DNA from: Auanema rhodensis
Lineage: Eukaryota > Nematoda > Chromadorea > Rhabditida > Rhabditidae
DNA: 64,000 nucleotides
Reading direction: 5' to 3'
NCBI GenBank assembly: GCA_964057225.1
Contig: OZ059898.1
Span: 20,499,267 to 20,563,266, forward strand
The notes under the pieces were generated by a model. The model made no database searches and had not been told where the DNA came from. It saw only the letters and a list, made by a program, of their open reading frames with translations. The position numbers and the translations under genes were made by a program. Of this stretch, positions 1-10,179 are shown in pieces; position 1 is the stretch's first letter; each line of letters opens with the position of its first letter.

Positions 1-55
1 GAAACGCTTAATACAAAAATTAGTTATGATCCTTTGAAAAATGATGCATTAGTGT

Positions 56-83
56 ATGTTGAGTTTCCATGTACACTCAACAA
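56..83. other. Dyad 1: 9-bp stem, 10-nt loop (in every monomer)
   Basis: ATGTTGAGT at 56-64 is followed by a 10-nt spacer and ACTCAACAT at 75-83. Monomer 1 reads ACTCAACAA, so its stem is 8 bp. Copies with CAACATTG have the full 9 bp, and these dominate from about 27.4 kb rightward. A CTTAAC variant found only in domain I (for example 776-783) puts one mismatch in the stem, or a G-U pair in RNA. The dyad recurs at the same place in every monomer. A structural role is inference. Confidence 0.75.
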
Positions 84-110
84 TGCTTCCAAAAACATTT
101 TGACAAAAAT

Positions 111-122
111 TTTTTCGAAAAA
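111..122. other. Palindrome TTTTTCGAAAAA (in most monomers)
   Basis: A perfect 12-bp palindrome with a central CpG lies within a run of A and T at about 105-125. Heritable variants replace the centre: TTTTTTTG (type D monomers, for example 30309-30316), TTTTTTCC (monomers starting 1756, 4564, 5266, 6670 and 8074), TTTTTTAGA (19074-19082) and TTTTATGA (monomer starting 26689). The A/T runs would favour bent or stiff DNA; that is inference. Confidence 0.7.
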
Positions 123-233
123 TTTCAAAATAATTTAGCAAAAAGTAGATGTTTTTAGATTCCATTTTTCAAGGCAAAGACGATGGACAATGTTATTCAA
201 CGAAAAAATTATTCCTTCAGGGTGAAAATCGAG

Positions 234-255
234 GATATAAGTGTGAACTTATATC
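234..255. other. Dyad 2: 9-bp hairpin with GTGA tetraloop
   Basis: GATATAAGT, GTGA and ACTTATATC form a perfect 9-bp stem closed by four bases; as RNA the loop GUGA fits the GNRA class. Variants: AATATAAG (domain I) and GAAATAAG (types F and G) each break one pair near the base; GATATAAATG (type C) breaks the G-C pair next to the loop; GTGA becomes GTTT at 59655-59658 and 61761-61764 with the stem intact. A competing dyad, ATATCA-GT-TGATAT, overlaps the right arm at 251-264, so the two stems are mutually exclusive. Confidence 0.75.
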
Positions 256-272
256 AGTTGATATCTCGGTGC

Positions 273-323
273 ATTTTTAAGCTAGCGCAAATCTGATAAC
301 ACAGATCGACGCAGCTTAAAAAT
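273..323. other. Dyad 3: imperfect 19-bp hairpin
   Basis: The left arm is ATTTTTAAGCT (273-283), a bulged A (284), GCG (285-287), CAA (288-290) and ATCTG (291-295). The loop is ATAACA (296-301). The right arm is CAGAT (302-306), CGA (307-309), CGC (310-312) and AGCTTAAAAAT (313-323). This gives 11+3+5 paired bases, one bulge and one 3x3 internal loop. The A309G variant (GATCGGCGC) allows an extra C288-G309 pair. GTGCAT (269-274) and ATGCAC (333-338) form a further short dyad outside the stem. The structure is present in all copies except those with the 64-bp deletion, and is weakened by the 2-bp deletion. Confidence 0.8.
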
Positions 324-2808
324 CCGCATCGAATGCACTAAACTACATTGAGAAACGCTTAATACAGAAATTAGTTATGATCGTTTGAAAAATGATGCAT
401 TAGTGTATGTTGAGTTTCCATGTACACTCAACAATGCTTCCAAAAACATTTTGACAAAAATTTTTTCGAAAAATTTCAAAATAATTTAGCAAAAAGTAGA
501 TGTTTTTAGATTCCTTTTTTCAAGGCAAAGACGATGGACAATGTTATTCAACGAAAAAATTATTCCTTCAGGGTGAAAATCGAGGATATAAGTGTGAACT
601 TATATCAGTTGATATCTCGGTGCATTTTTAAGCTAGCGCAAATCTGATAACACAGATCGACGCAGCTTAAAAATCCGCATCGAATGCACTAAACTACATT
701 GAGAAACGCTTGATACAAAAATTAGTTATGATCGTTTGAAAAATGATGCATTAGTGTATGTTGAGTTTCCATGTACACTTAACATTGCTTCCAAAAACAT
801 TTTGACAAAAATTTTTTCGAAAAATTTCAGAATAATTTAGCAAAAAGTAGATGTTTTTAGATTCCATTTTTCAAGGCAAAGACGATGGACAATGTTATTC
901 AACGAAAAAATTAATTCTTCAGGGTGAGAATCGAGAATATAAGTGTGAACTTATATCAGTTGATATCTCGGTGCATTTTTAAGCTAGCGCAAATCTGATA
1001 ACACAGATCGACGCAGCTTAAAAATCCGCATCGAATGCACTATACTACATTGAGAAACGCTTAATACAAAAATTAGTTATGATCTTTTGAAAAATGATGC
1101 ATTAGTGTATGTTGAGTTTCCATGTACACTCAACAATGCTTCCAAAAACATTTTGACAAAAATTTTTTCGAAAAATTTCAAAATAATTTAGCAAAAAGTA
1201 GATGTTTTTAGATTCCATTTTTCAAGGCAAAGACGATGGACAATGTTATTCAACGAAAAAATTAATTCTTCAGGGTGAAAATCGAGGATATAAGTGTGAA
1301 CTTATATCAGTTGATATCTCGGTGCATTTTTAAGCTAGCGCAAATCTGATAACACAGATCGACGCAGCTTAAAAATCCGCATCGAATGCACTATACTACA
1401 TTGAGAAACGCTTAATACAAAAATTAGTTATGATCCCTTGAAAAATGATGCATTAGTGTATGTTGAGTTTCCATGTACACTCAACAATGCTTCCAAAAAC
1501 ATTTTGACAAAAATTTTTTCGAAAAATTTCAAAATAATTCAGCAAAAAGTAGATGTTTTTAGTTTCCATTTTTCAAGGCAAAGACGATGGACAATGTTAT
1601 TCAACGAAAAAATTAATTCTTCAGGGTGAAAATCGAGGATATAAGTGTGAACTTATATCAGTTGATATCTCGGTGCATTTTTAAGCTAGCGCAAATCTGA
1701 TAACACAGATCGACGCAGCTTAAAAATCCGCATCGAATGCACTATACTACATTGAGAAACGCTTAATACAAAAATTAGTTATGATCGTTTGAAAAATGAT
1801 GCATTAGTGTATGTTGAGTTTCCATGTACACTCAACATTGCTTCCAAAAACATTTTGACAAAAATTTTTTCCAAAAATTTCAAAATAATTTAGCAAAACG
1901 TAGATGTTTTTAGATTCCTTTTTTCAAGGCAAAGACGATGGACAATGTTATTCAACGAAAAAATTAATTCTTCAGGGTGAAAATCGAGGATATAAGTGTG
2001 AACTTATATCAGTTGATATCTCGGTGCATTTTTAAGCTAGCGCAAATCTGATAACACAGATCGACGCAGCTTAAAAATCCGCATCGAATGCACTATACTA
2101 CATTGAGAAACGCTTAATACAAAAATTAGTTATGATCCCTTGAAAAATGATGCATTAGTGTATGTTGAGTTTCCATGTACACTCAACAATGCTTCCAAAA
2201 ACATTTTGACAAAAATTTTTTCGAAAAATTTCAAAATAATTCAGCAAAAAGTAGATGTTTTTAGATTCCTTTTTTCAAGGCAAAGACGATGGACAATGTT
2301 ATTCAACGAAAAAATTAATTCTTCAGGGTGAAAATCGAGGATATAAGTGTGAACTTATATCAGTTGATATCTCGGTGCATTTTTAAGCTAGCGCAAATCT
2401 GATAACACAGATCGACGCAGCTTAAAAATCCGCATCGAATGCACTATACTACATTGAGAAACGCTTAATACAAAAATTAGTTATGATCCTTTGAAAAATG
2501 ATGCATTAGTGTATGTTGAGTTTCCATGTACACTCAACAATGCTTCCAAAAACATTTTGACAAAAATTTTTTCGAAAAATTTCAGAATAATTTAGCAAAA
2601 AGTAGATGTTTTTAGATTCCATTTTTCAAGGCAAAGACGATGGACAATGTTATTCAACGAAAAAATTAATTCTTCAGGGTGAAAATCGAGGATATAAGTG
2701 TGAACTTATATCAGTTGATATCTCGGTGCATTTTTAAGCTAGCGCAAATCTGATAACACAGATCGACGCAGCTTAAAAATCCGCATCGAATGCACTATAC
2801 TACATTGA

Positions 2809-5265
2809 GAAACGCTTAATACAAAAATTAGTTATGATCCTTTGAAAAATGATGCATTAGTGTATGTTGAGTTTCCATGTACACTCAACAATGCTTCCAA
2901 AAACATTTTGACAAAAATTTTTTCGAAAAATTTCAAAATAATTTAGCAAAAAGTAGATGTTTTTAGATTCCATTTTTCAAGGCAAAGACGATGGACAATG
3001 TTATTCAACGAAAAAATTATTCCTTCAGGGTGAAAATCGAGGATATAAGTGTGAACTTATATCAGTTGATATCTCGGTGCATTTTTAAGCTAGCGCAAAT
3101 CTGATAACACAGATCGACGCAGCTTAAAAATCCGCATCGAATGCACTAAACTACATTGAGAAACGCTTAATACAGAAATTAGTTATGATCGTTTGAAAAA
3201 TGATGCATTAGTGTATGTTGAGTTTCCATGTACACTCAACAATGCTTCCAAAAACATTTTGACAAAAATTTTTTCGAAAAATTTCAAAATAATTTAGCAA
3301 AAAGTAGATGTTTTTAGATTCCTTTTTTCAAGGCAAAGACGATGGACAATGTTATTCAACGAAAAAATTATTCCTTCAGGGTGAAAATCGAGGATATAAG
3401 TGTGAACTTATATCAGTTGATATCTCGGTGCATTTTTAAGCTAGCGCAAATCTGATAACACAGATCGACGCAGCTTAAAAATCCGCATCGAATGCACTAA
3501 ACTACATTGAGAAACGCTTGATACAAAAATTAGTTATGATCGTTTGAAAAATGATGCATTAGTGTATGTTGAGTTTCCATGTACACTTAACATTGCTTCC
3601 AAAAACATTTTGACAAAAATTTTTTCGAAAAATTTCAGAATAATTTAGCAAAAAGTAGATGTTTTTAGATTCCATTTTTCAAGGCAAAGACGATGGACAA
3701 TGTTATTCAACGAAAAAATTAATTCTTCAGGGTGAAAATCGAGAATATAAGTGTGAACTTATATCAGTTGATATCTCGGTGCATTTTTAAGCTAGCGCAA
3801 ATCTGATAACACAGATCGACGCAGCTTAAAAATCCGCATCGAATGCACTATACTACATTGAGAAACGCTTAATACAAAAATTAGTTATGATCCTTTGAAA
3901 AATGATGCATTAGTGTATGTTGAGTTTCCATGTACACTCAACAATGCTTCCAAAAACATTTTGACAAAAATTTTTTCGAAAAATTTCAAAATAATTTAGC
4001 AAAAAGTAGATGTTTTTAGATTCCATTTTTCAAGGCAAAGACGATGGACAATGTTATTCAACGAAAAAATTAATTCTTCAGGGTGAAAATCGAGGATATA
4101 AGTGTGAACTTATATCAGTTGATATCTCGGTGCATTTTTAAGCTAGCGCAAATCTGATAACACAGATCGACGCAGCTTAAAAATCCGCATCGAATGCACT
4201 ATACTACATTGAGAAACGCTTAATACAAAAATTAGTTATGATCCCTTGAAAAATGATGCATTAGTGTATGTTGAGTTTCCATGTACACTCAACAATGCTT
4301 CCAAAAACATTTTGACAAAAATTTTTTCGAAAAATTTCAAAATAATTCAGCAAAAAGTAGATGTTTTTAGATTCCATTTTTCAAGGCAAAGACGATGGAC
4401 AATGTTATTCAACGAAAAAATTAATTCTTCAGGGTGAAAATCGAGGATATAAGTGTGAACTTATATCAGTTGATATCTCGGTGCATTTTTAAGCTAGCGC
4501 AAATCTGATAACACAGATCGACGCAGCTTAAAAATCCGCATCGAATGCACTATACTACATTGAGAAACGCTTAATACAAAAATTAGTTATGATCGTTTGA
4601 AAAATGATGCATTAGTGTATGTTGAGTTTCCATGTACACTCAACATTGCTTCCAAAAACATTTTGACAAAAATTTTTTCCAAAAATTTCAAAATAATTTA
4701 GCAAAAAGTAGATGTTTTTAGATTCCTTTTTTCAAGGCAAAGACGATGGACAATGTTATTCAACGAAAAAATTAATTCTTCAGGGTGAAAATCGAGGATA
4801 TAAGTGTGAACTTATATCAGTTGATATCTCGGTGCATTTTTAAGCTAGCGCAAATCTGATAACACAGATCGACGCAGCTTAAAAATCCGCATCGAATGCA
4901 CTATACTACATTGAGAAACGCTTAATACAAAAATTAGTTATGATCCCTTGAAAAATGATGCATTAGTGTATGTTGAGTTTCCATGTACACTCAACAATGC
5001 TTCCAAAAACATTTTGACAAAAATTTTTTCGAAAAATTTCAAAATAATTCAGCAAAAAGTAGATGTTTTTAGATTCCTTTTTTCAAGGCAAAGACGATGG
5101 ACAATGTTATTCAACGAAAAAATTAATTCTTCAGGGTGAAAATCGAGGATATAAGTGTGAACTTATATCAGTTGATATCTCGGTGCATTTTTAAGCTAGC
5201 GCAAATCTGATAACACAGATCGACGCAGCTTAAAAATCCGCATCGAATGCACTATACTACATTGA
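2809..5265. repeat. 8-mer-spaced HOR, copy 2 (monomers 9-15)
   Basis: This is the second copy of the seven-monomer segment at the window start. After it, the array continues with a repeat of its last two monomer types instead of the eighth unit, which suggests a local exchange out of register. Confidence 0.85.
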
Positions 5266-5967
5266 GAAACGCTTAATACAAAAATTAGTTATGATCGTTT
5301 GAAAAATGATGCATTAGTGTATGTTGAGTTTCCATGTACACTCAACATTGCTTCCAAAAACATTTTGACAAAAATTTTTTCCAAAAATTTCAAAATAATT
5401 TAGCAAAAAGTAGATGTTTTTAGATTCCTTTTTTCAAGGCAAAGACGATGGACAATGTTATTCAACGAAAAAATTAATTCTTCAGGGTGAAAATCGAGGA
5501 TATAAGTGTGAACTTATATCAGTTGATATCTCGGTGCATTTTTAAGCTAGCGCAAATCTGATAACACAGATCGACGCAGCTTAAAAATCCGCATCGAATG
5601 CACTATACTACATTGAGAAACGCTTAATACAAAAATTAGTTATGATCCCTTGAAAAATGATGCATTAGTGTATGTTGAGTTTCCATGTACACTCAACAAT
5701 GCTTCCAAAAACATTTTGACAAAAATTTTTTCGAAAAATTTCAAAATAATTCAGCAAAAAGTAGATGTTTTTAGATTCCTTTTTTCAAGGCAAAGACGAT
5801 GGACAATGTTATTCAACGAAAAAATTATTCCTTCAGGGTGAAAATCGAGGATATAAGTGTGAACTTATATCAGTTGATATCTCGGTGCATTTTTAAGCTA
5901 GCGCAAATCTGATAACACAGATCGACGCAGCTTAAAAATCCGCATCGAATGCACTATACTACATTGA
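4564..5967. repeat. Dimeric HOR, 702 bp, two copies
   Basis: Monomers 14-15 and 16-17 alternate a TTTTTTCC/CATTGC type with a GATCCCTTG/ATTCAGC type. The last monomer differs by TATTCC in place of TAATTC. The same pair also occurs at 1756-2457 and 6670-7371. The CAG-bearing member is the source of the 63-codon open frames. Confidence 0.8.
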
Positions 5968-8424
5968 GAAACGCTTAATACAAAAATTAGTTATGATCGT
6001 TTGAAAAATGATGCATTAGTGTATGTTGAGTTTCCATGTACACTCAACATTGCTTCCAAAAACATTTTAACAAAAATTTTTTCGAAAAATTTCAAAATAA
6101 TTTAGCAAAAAGTAGATGTTTTTAGATTCCATTTTTCAAGGCAAAGACGATGGACAATGTTATTCAACGAAAAAATTATTCCTTCAGGGTGAAAATCGAG
6201 GATATAAGTGTGAACTTATATCAGTTGATATCTCGGTGCATTTTTAAGCTAGCGCAAATCTGATAACACAGATCGACGCAGCTTAAAAATCCGCATCGAA
6301 TGCACTAAACTACATTGAGAAACGCTTGATACAAAAATTAGTTATGATCGTTTGAAAAATGATGCATTAGTGTATGTTGAGTTTCCATGTACACTCAACA
6401 TTGCTTCCAAAAACATTTTGACAAAAATTTTTTCGAAAAATTTCAGAATAATTTAGCAAAAAGTAAATGTTTTTAGATTCCATTTTTCAAGGCAAAGACG
6501 ATGGACAATGTTATTCAACGAAAAAATTAATTCTTCAGGGTGAAAATCGAGAATATAAGTGTGAACTTATATCAGTTGATATCTCGGTGCATTTTTAAGC
6601 TAGCGCAAATCTGATAACACAGATCGACGCAGCTTAAAAATCCGCATCGAATGCACTATACTACATTGAGAAACGCTTAATACAAAAATTAGTTATGATC
6701 GTTTGAAAAATGATGCATTAGTGTATGTTGAGTTTCCATGTACACTCAACATTGCTTCCAAAAACATTTTGACAAAAATTTTTTCCAAAAATTTCAAAAT
6801 AATTTAGCAAAAAGTAGATGTTTTTAGATTCCTTTTTTCAAGGCAAAGACGATGGACAATGTTATTCAACGAAAAAATTAATTCTTCAGGGTGAAAATCG
6901 AGGATATAAGTGTGAACTTATATCAGTTGATATCTCGGTGCATTTTTAAGCTAGCGCAAATCTGATAACACAGATCGACGCAGCTTAAAAATCCGCATCG
7001 AATGCACTATACTACATTGAGAAACGCTTAATACAAAAATTAGTTATGATCCCTTGAAAAATGATGCATTAGTGTATGTTGAGTTTCCATGTACACTCAA
7101 CAATGCTTCCAAAAACATTTTGACAAAAATTTTTTCGAAAAATTTCAAAATAATTCAGCAAAAAGTAGATGTTTTTAGATTCCTTTTTTCAAGGCAAAGA
7201 CGATGGACAATGTTATTCAACGAAAAAATTATTCCTTCAGGGTGAAAATCGAGGATATAAGTGTGAACTTATATCAGTTGATATCTCGGTGCATTTTTAA
7301 GCTAGCGCAAATCTGATAACACAGATCGACGCAGCTTAAAAATCCGCATCGAATGCACTAAACTACATTGAGAAACGCTTAATACAGAAATTAGTTATGA
7401 TCGTTTGAAAAATGATGCATTAGTGTATGTTGAGTTTCCATGTACACTCAACAATGCTTCCAAAAACATTTTGACAAAAATTTTTTCGAAAAATTTCAAA
7501 ATAATTTAGCAAAAAGTAGATGTTTTTAGATTCCATTTTTCAAGGCAAAGACGATGGACAATGTTATTCAACGAAAAAATTATTCCTTCAGGGTGAAAAT
7601 CGAGGATATAAGTGTGAACTTATATCAGTTGATATCTCGGTGCATTTTTAAGCTAGCGCAAATCTGATAACACAGATCGACGCAGCTTAAAAATCCGCAT
7701 CGAATGCACTAAACTACATTGAGAAACGCTTGATACAAAAATTAGTTATGATCGTTTGAAAAATGATGCATTAGTGTATGTTGAGTTTCCATGTACACTC
7801 AACATTGCTTCCAAAAACATTTTGACAAAAATTTTTTCGAAAAATTTCAGAATAATTTAGCAAAAAGTAAATGTTTTTAGATTCCATTTTTCAAGGCAAA
7901 GACGATGGACAATGTTATTCAACGAAAAAATTAATTCTTCAGGGTGAAAATCGAGAATATAAGTGTGAACTTATATCAGTTGATATCTCGGTGCATTTTT
8001 AAGCTAGCGCAAATCTGATAACACAGATCGACGCAGCTTAAAAATCCGCATCGAATGCACTATACTACATTGAGAAACGCTTAATACAAAAATTAGTTAT
8101 GATCGTTTGAAAAATGATGCATTAGTGTATGTTGAGTTTCCATGTACACTCAACATTGCTTCCAAAAACATTTTGACAAAAATTTTTTCCAAAAATTTCA
8201 AAATAATTTAGCAAAAAGTAGATGTTTTTAGATTCCTTTTTTCAAGGCAAAGACGATGGACAATGTTATTCAACGAAAAAATTAATTCTTCAGGGTGAAA
8301 ATCGAGGATATAAGTGTGAACTTATATCAGTTGATATCTCGGTGCATTTTTAAGCTAGCGCAAATCTGATAACACAGATCGACGCAGCTGAAAAATCCGC
8401 ATCGAATGCACTATACTACATTGA
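5968..8424. repeat. Mixed monomers containing a 1404-bp spaced pair
   Basis: Monomers 19-20 (6319-7020) recur as monomers 23-24 (7723-8424), four monomers away. They share the private marker GTAAATG in place of GTAGATG. One difference was seen: CAGCTGAAAAAT against CAGCTTAAAAAT at about 8390. Between them are a CCC/CAG-type monomer (7021) and an AATACAG-type monomer (7372). Monomer 18 (5968) has a private ACATTTTAACA. Confidence 0.75.
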
Positions 8425-10179
8425 GAAACGCTTAATACAAAAATTAGTTATGATCGTTTGAAAAATGATGCATTAGTGTATGTTGAGTTTCCATGTACAC
8501 TCAACATTGCTTCCAAAAACATTTTGACAAAAATTTTTTCGAAAAATTTCAAAATAATTTAGCAAAAAGTAGATGTTTTTAGATTCCATTTTTCAAGGCA
8601 AAGACGATGGACAATGTTATTCAACGAAAAAATTATTCCTTCAGGGTGAAAATCGAGGATATAAGTGTGAACTTATATCAGTTGATATCTCGGTGCATTT
8701 TTAAGCTAGCGCAAATCTGATAACACAGATCGACGCAGCTTAAAAATCCGCATCGAATGCACTAAACTACATTGAGAAACGCTTGATACAAAAATTAGTT
8801 ATGATCGTTTGAAAAATGATGCATTAGTGTATGTTGAGTTTCCATGTACACTTAACATTGCTTCCAAAAACATTTTGACAAAAATTTTTTCGAAAAATTT
8901 CAGAATAATTTAGCAAAAAGTAGATGTTTTTAGATTCCATTTTTCAAGGCAAAGACGATGGACAATGTTATTCAACGAAAAAATTAATTCTTCAGGGTGA
9001 AAATCGAGAATATAAGTGTGAACTTATATCAGTTGATATCTCGGTGCATTTTTAAGCTAGCGCAAATCTGATAACACAGATCGACGCAGCTTAAAAATCC
9101 GCATCGAATGCACTATACTACATTGAGAAACGCTTAATACAAAAATTAGTTATGATCCTTTGAAAAATGATGCATTAGTGTATGTTGAGTTTCCATGTAC
9201 ACTCAACAATGCTTCCAAAAACATTTTGACAAAAATTTTTTCGAAAAATTTCAAAATAATTTAGCAAAAAGTAGATGTTTTTAGATTCCATTTTTCAAGG
9301 CAAAGACGATGGACAATGTTATTCAACGAAAAAATTATTCCTTCAGGGTGAAAATCGAGGATATAAGTGTGAACTTATATCAGTTGATATCTCGGTGCAT
9401 TTTTAAGCTAGCGCAAATCTGATAACACAGATCGACGCAGCTTAAAAATCCGCATCGAATGCACTAAACTACATTGAGAAACGCTTGATACAAAAATTAG
9501 TTATGATCGTTTGAAAAATGATGCATTAGTGTATGTTGAGTTTCCATGTACACTTAACATTGCTTCCAAAAACATTTTGACAAAAATTTTTTCGAAAAAT
9601 TTCAGAATAATTTAGCAAAAAGTAGATGTTTTTAGATTCCATTTTTCAAGGCAAAGACGATGGACAATGTTATTCAACGAAAAAATTAATTCTTCAGGGT
9701 GAAAATCGAGAATATAAGTGTGAACTTATATCAGTTGATATCTCGGTGCATTTTTAAGCTAGCGCAAATCTGATAACACAGATCGACGCAGCTTAAAAAT
9801 CCGCATCGAATGCACTATACTACATTGAGAAACGCTTAATACAAAAATTAGTTATGATCCTTTGAAAAATGATGCATTAGTGTATGTTGAGTTTCCATGT
9901 ACACTCAACAATGCTTCCAAAAACATTTTGACAAAAATTTTTTCGAAAAATTTCAAAATAATTTAGCAAAAAGTAGATGTTTTTAGATTCCATTTTTCAA
10001 GGCAAAGACGATGGACAATGTTATTCAACGAAAAAATTAATTCTTCAGGGTGAAAATCGAGGATATAAGTGTGAACTTATATCAGTTGATATCTCGGTGC
10101 ATTTTTAAGCTAGCGCAAATCTGATAACACAGATCGACGCAGCTTAAAAATCCGCATCGAATGCACTATACAACATTGA
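8425..10179. repeat. Monomers 25-29, short alternation
   Basis: Two pairs, 8425-9126 and 9127-9828, each consist of a TATTCC/CACTAAACT monomer followed by a CTTGATACA/CTTAAC/GAGAATATAAG monomer. They are followed by one GATCCTTTG monomer ending CTATACAACATT (a private A for T). The second members of the pairs look identical; the first differ at the CGT/CCT and CAACATT/CAACAAT sites. Confidence 0.7.

Larger units (their letters stand above)
1..351 (+). repeat. Reference monomer (monomer 1)
   Basis: I use this copy to number positions within the repeat. Variable sites, by monomer position: 10 (A/G), 15-16 (CAA/CAG), 31-33 (CCT/CGT/CCC/CTT), 78 (C/T), 83 (A/T), 97 (T/C in ACATTTT/ACACTTT), 116-117 (CG/TG/CC), 127 (A/G), 137 (T/C), 158-174 (several classes), 211-214 (TAATTC/TATTCC), 222 (G/C), 230 (C/T), 235-241 (GATATAAG, GAAATAAG, GATATAAA, AATATAAG), 309 (A/G) and 341 (A/T). 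The combination of states at these sites defines monomer types and so the higher-order repeats. G+C is 111 of 351 by my count. The length is close to two nucleosome repeats, and I see no convincing half-monomer duplication. Confidence 0.97.
1..2457. repeat. 8-mer-spaced HOR, copy 1 (monomers 1-7)
   Basis: Monomers 1-7 have the same type order as monomers 9-15, offset by 2808 bp (8 x 351). I spotted four substitutions over 2457 bp: GGTGAGAATC against GGTGAAAATC, GATCTTTTG against GATCCTTTG, AGTTTCC against AGATTCC, and AAACGTAG against AAAAGTAG. Monomer 8 (2458-2808), the eighth unit, is of a different type from monomer 16, so the copy ends here. It may extend left beyond the window. Confidence 0.85.

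Noticed and set aside
110-130. CENP-B box
   Set aside because: TTTCGAAAAATTTC fits the first half of the motif but lacks the CGGG half. The reverse-strand candidate near 191-206 (TTTCGTTGAA) fails in the same way.
284-312. Pol III A-box-like TAGCGCAAATC and B-box-like GATCGACGC
   Set aside because: The B-box consensus fits loosely, but the A box misses its final G and the two are only about ten bases apart, far too close for a tRNA-type promoter. No tRNA or SINE body is present.
273-341. Helitron 3' end (hairpin followed by CTAA)
   Set aside because: Some domain I monomers end the region with CTAA about 15 bp after the hairpin, but most read CTAT. No 5' TC end or helicase remnant is seen, so a Helitron origin is not supported.
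1-351. Monomer as a duplicated half-unit of about 175 bp
   Set aside because: I compared the two halves by eye and saw only short A/T-rich matches, not a collinear duplication.
291-360. Hammerhead ribozyme, as found in some animal satellites
   Set aside because: CTGATAA lacks the required G of CTGANGA, and GAAA near the monomer start is not placed to close stem II. Nothing suitable was found on the other strand.
1438-7245. Six near-identical 63-codon open reading frames (1438, 2140, 4246, 4948, 5650, 7054)
   Set aside because: They start at TTG and not ATG, lie wholly inside the satellite monomer, and exist only because one TAG became CAG. No domain, signal or regulatory context supports translation.
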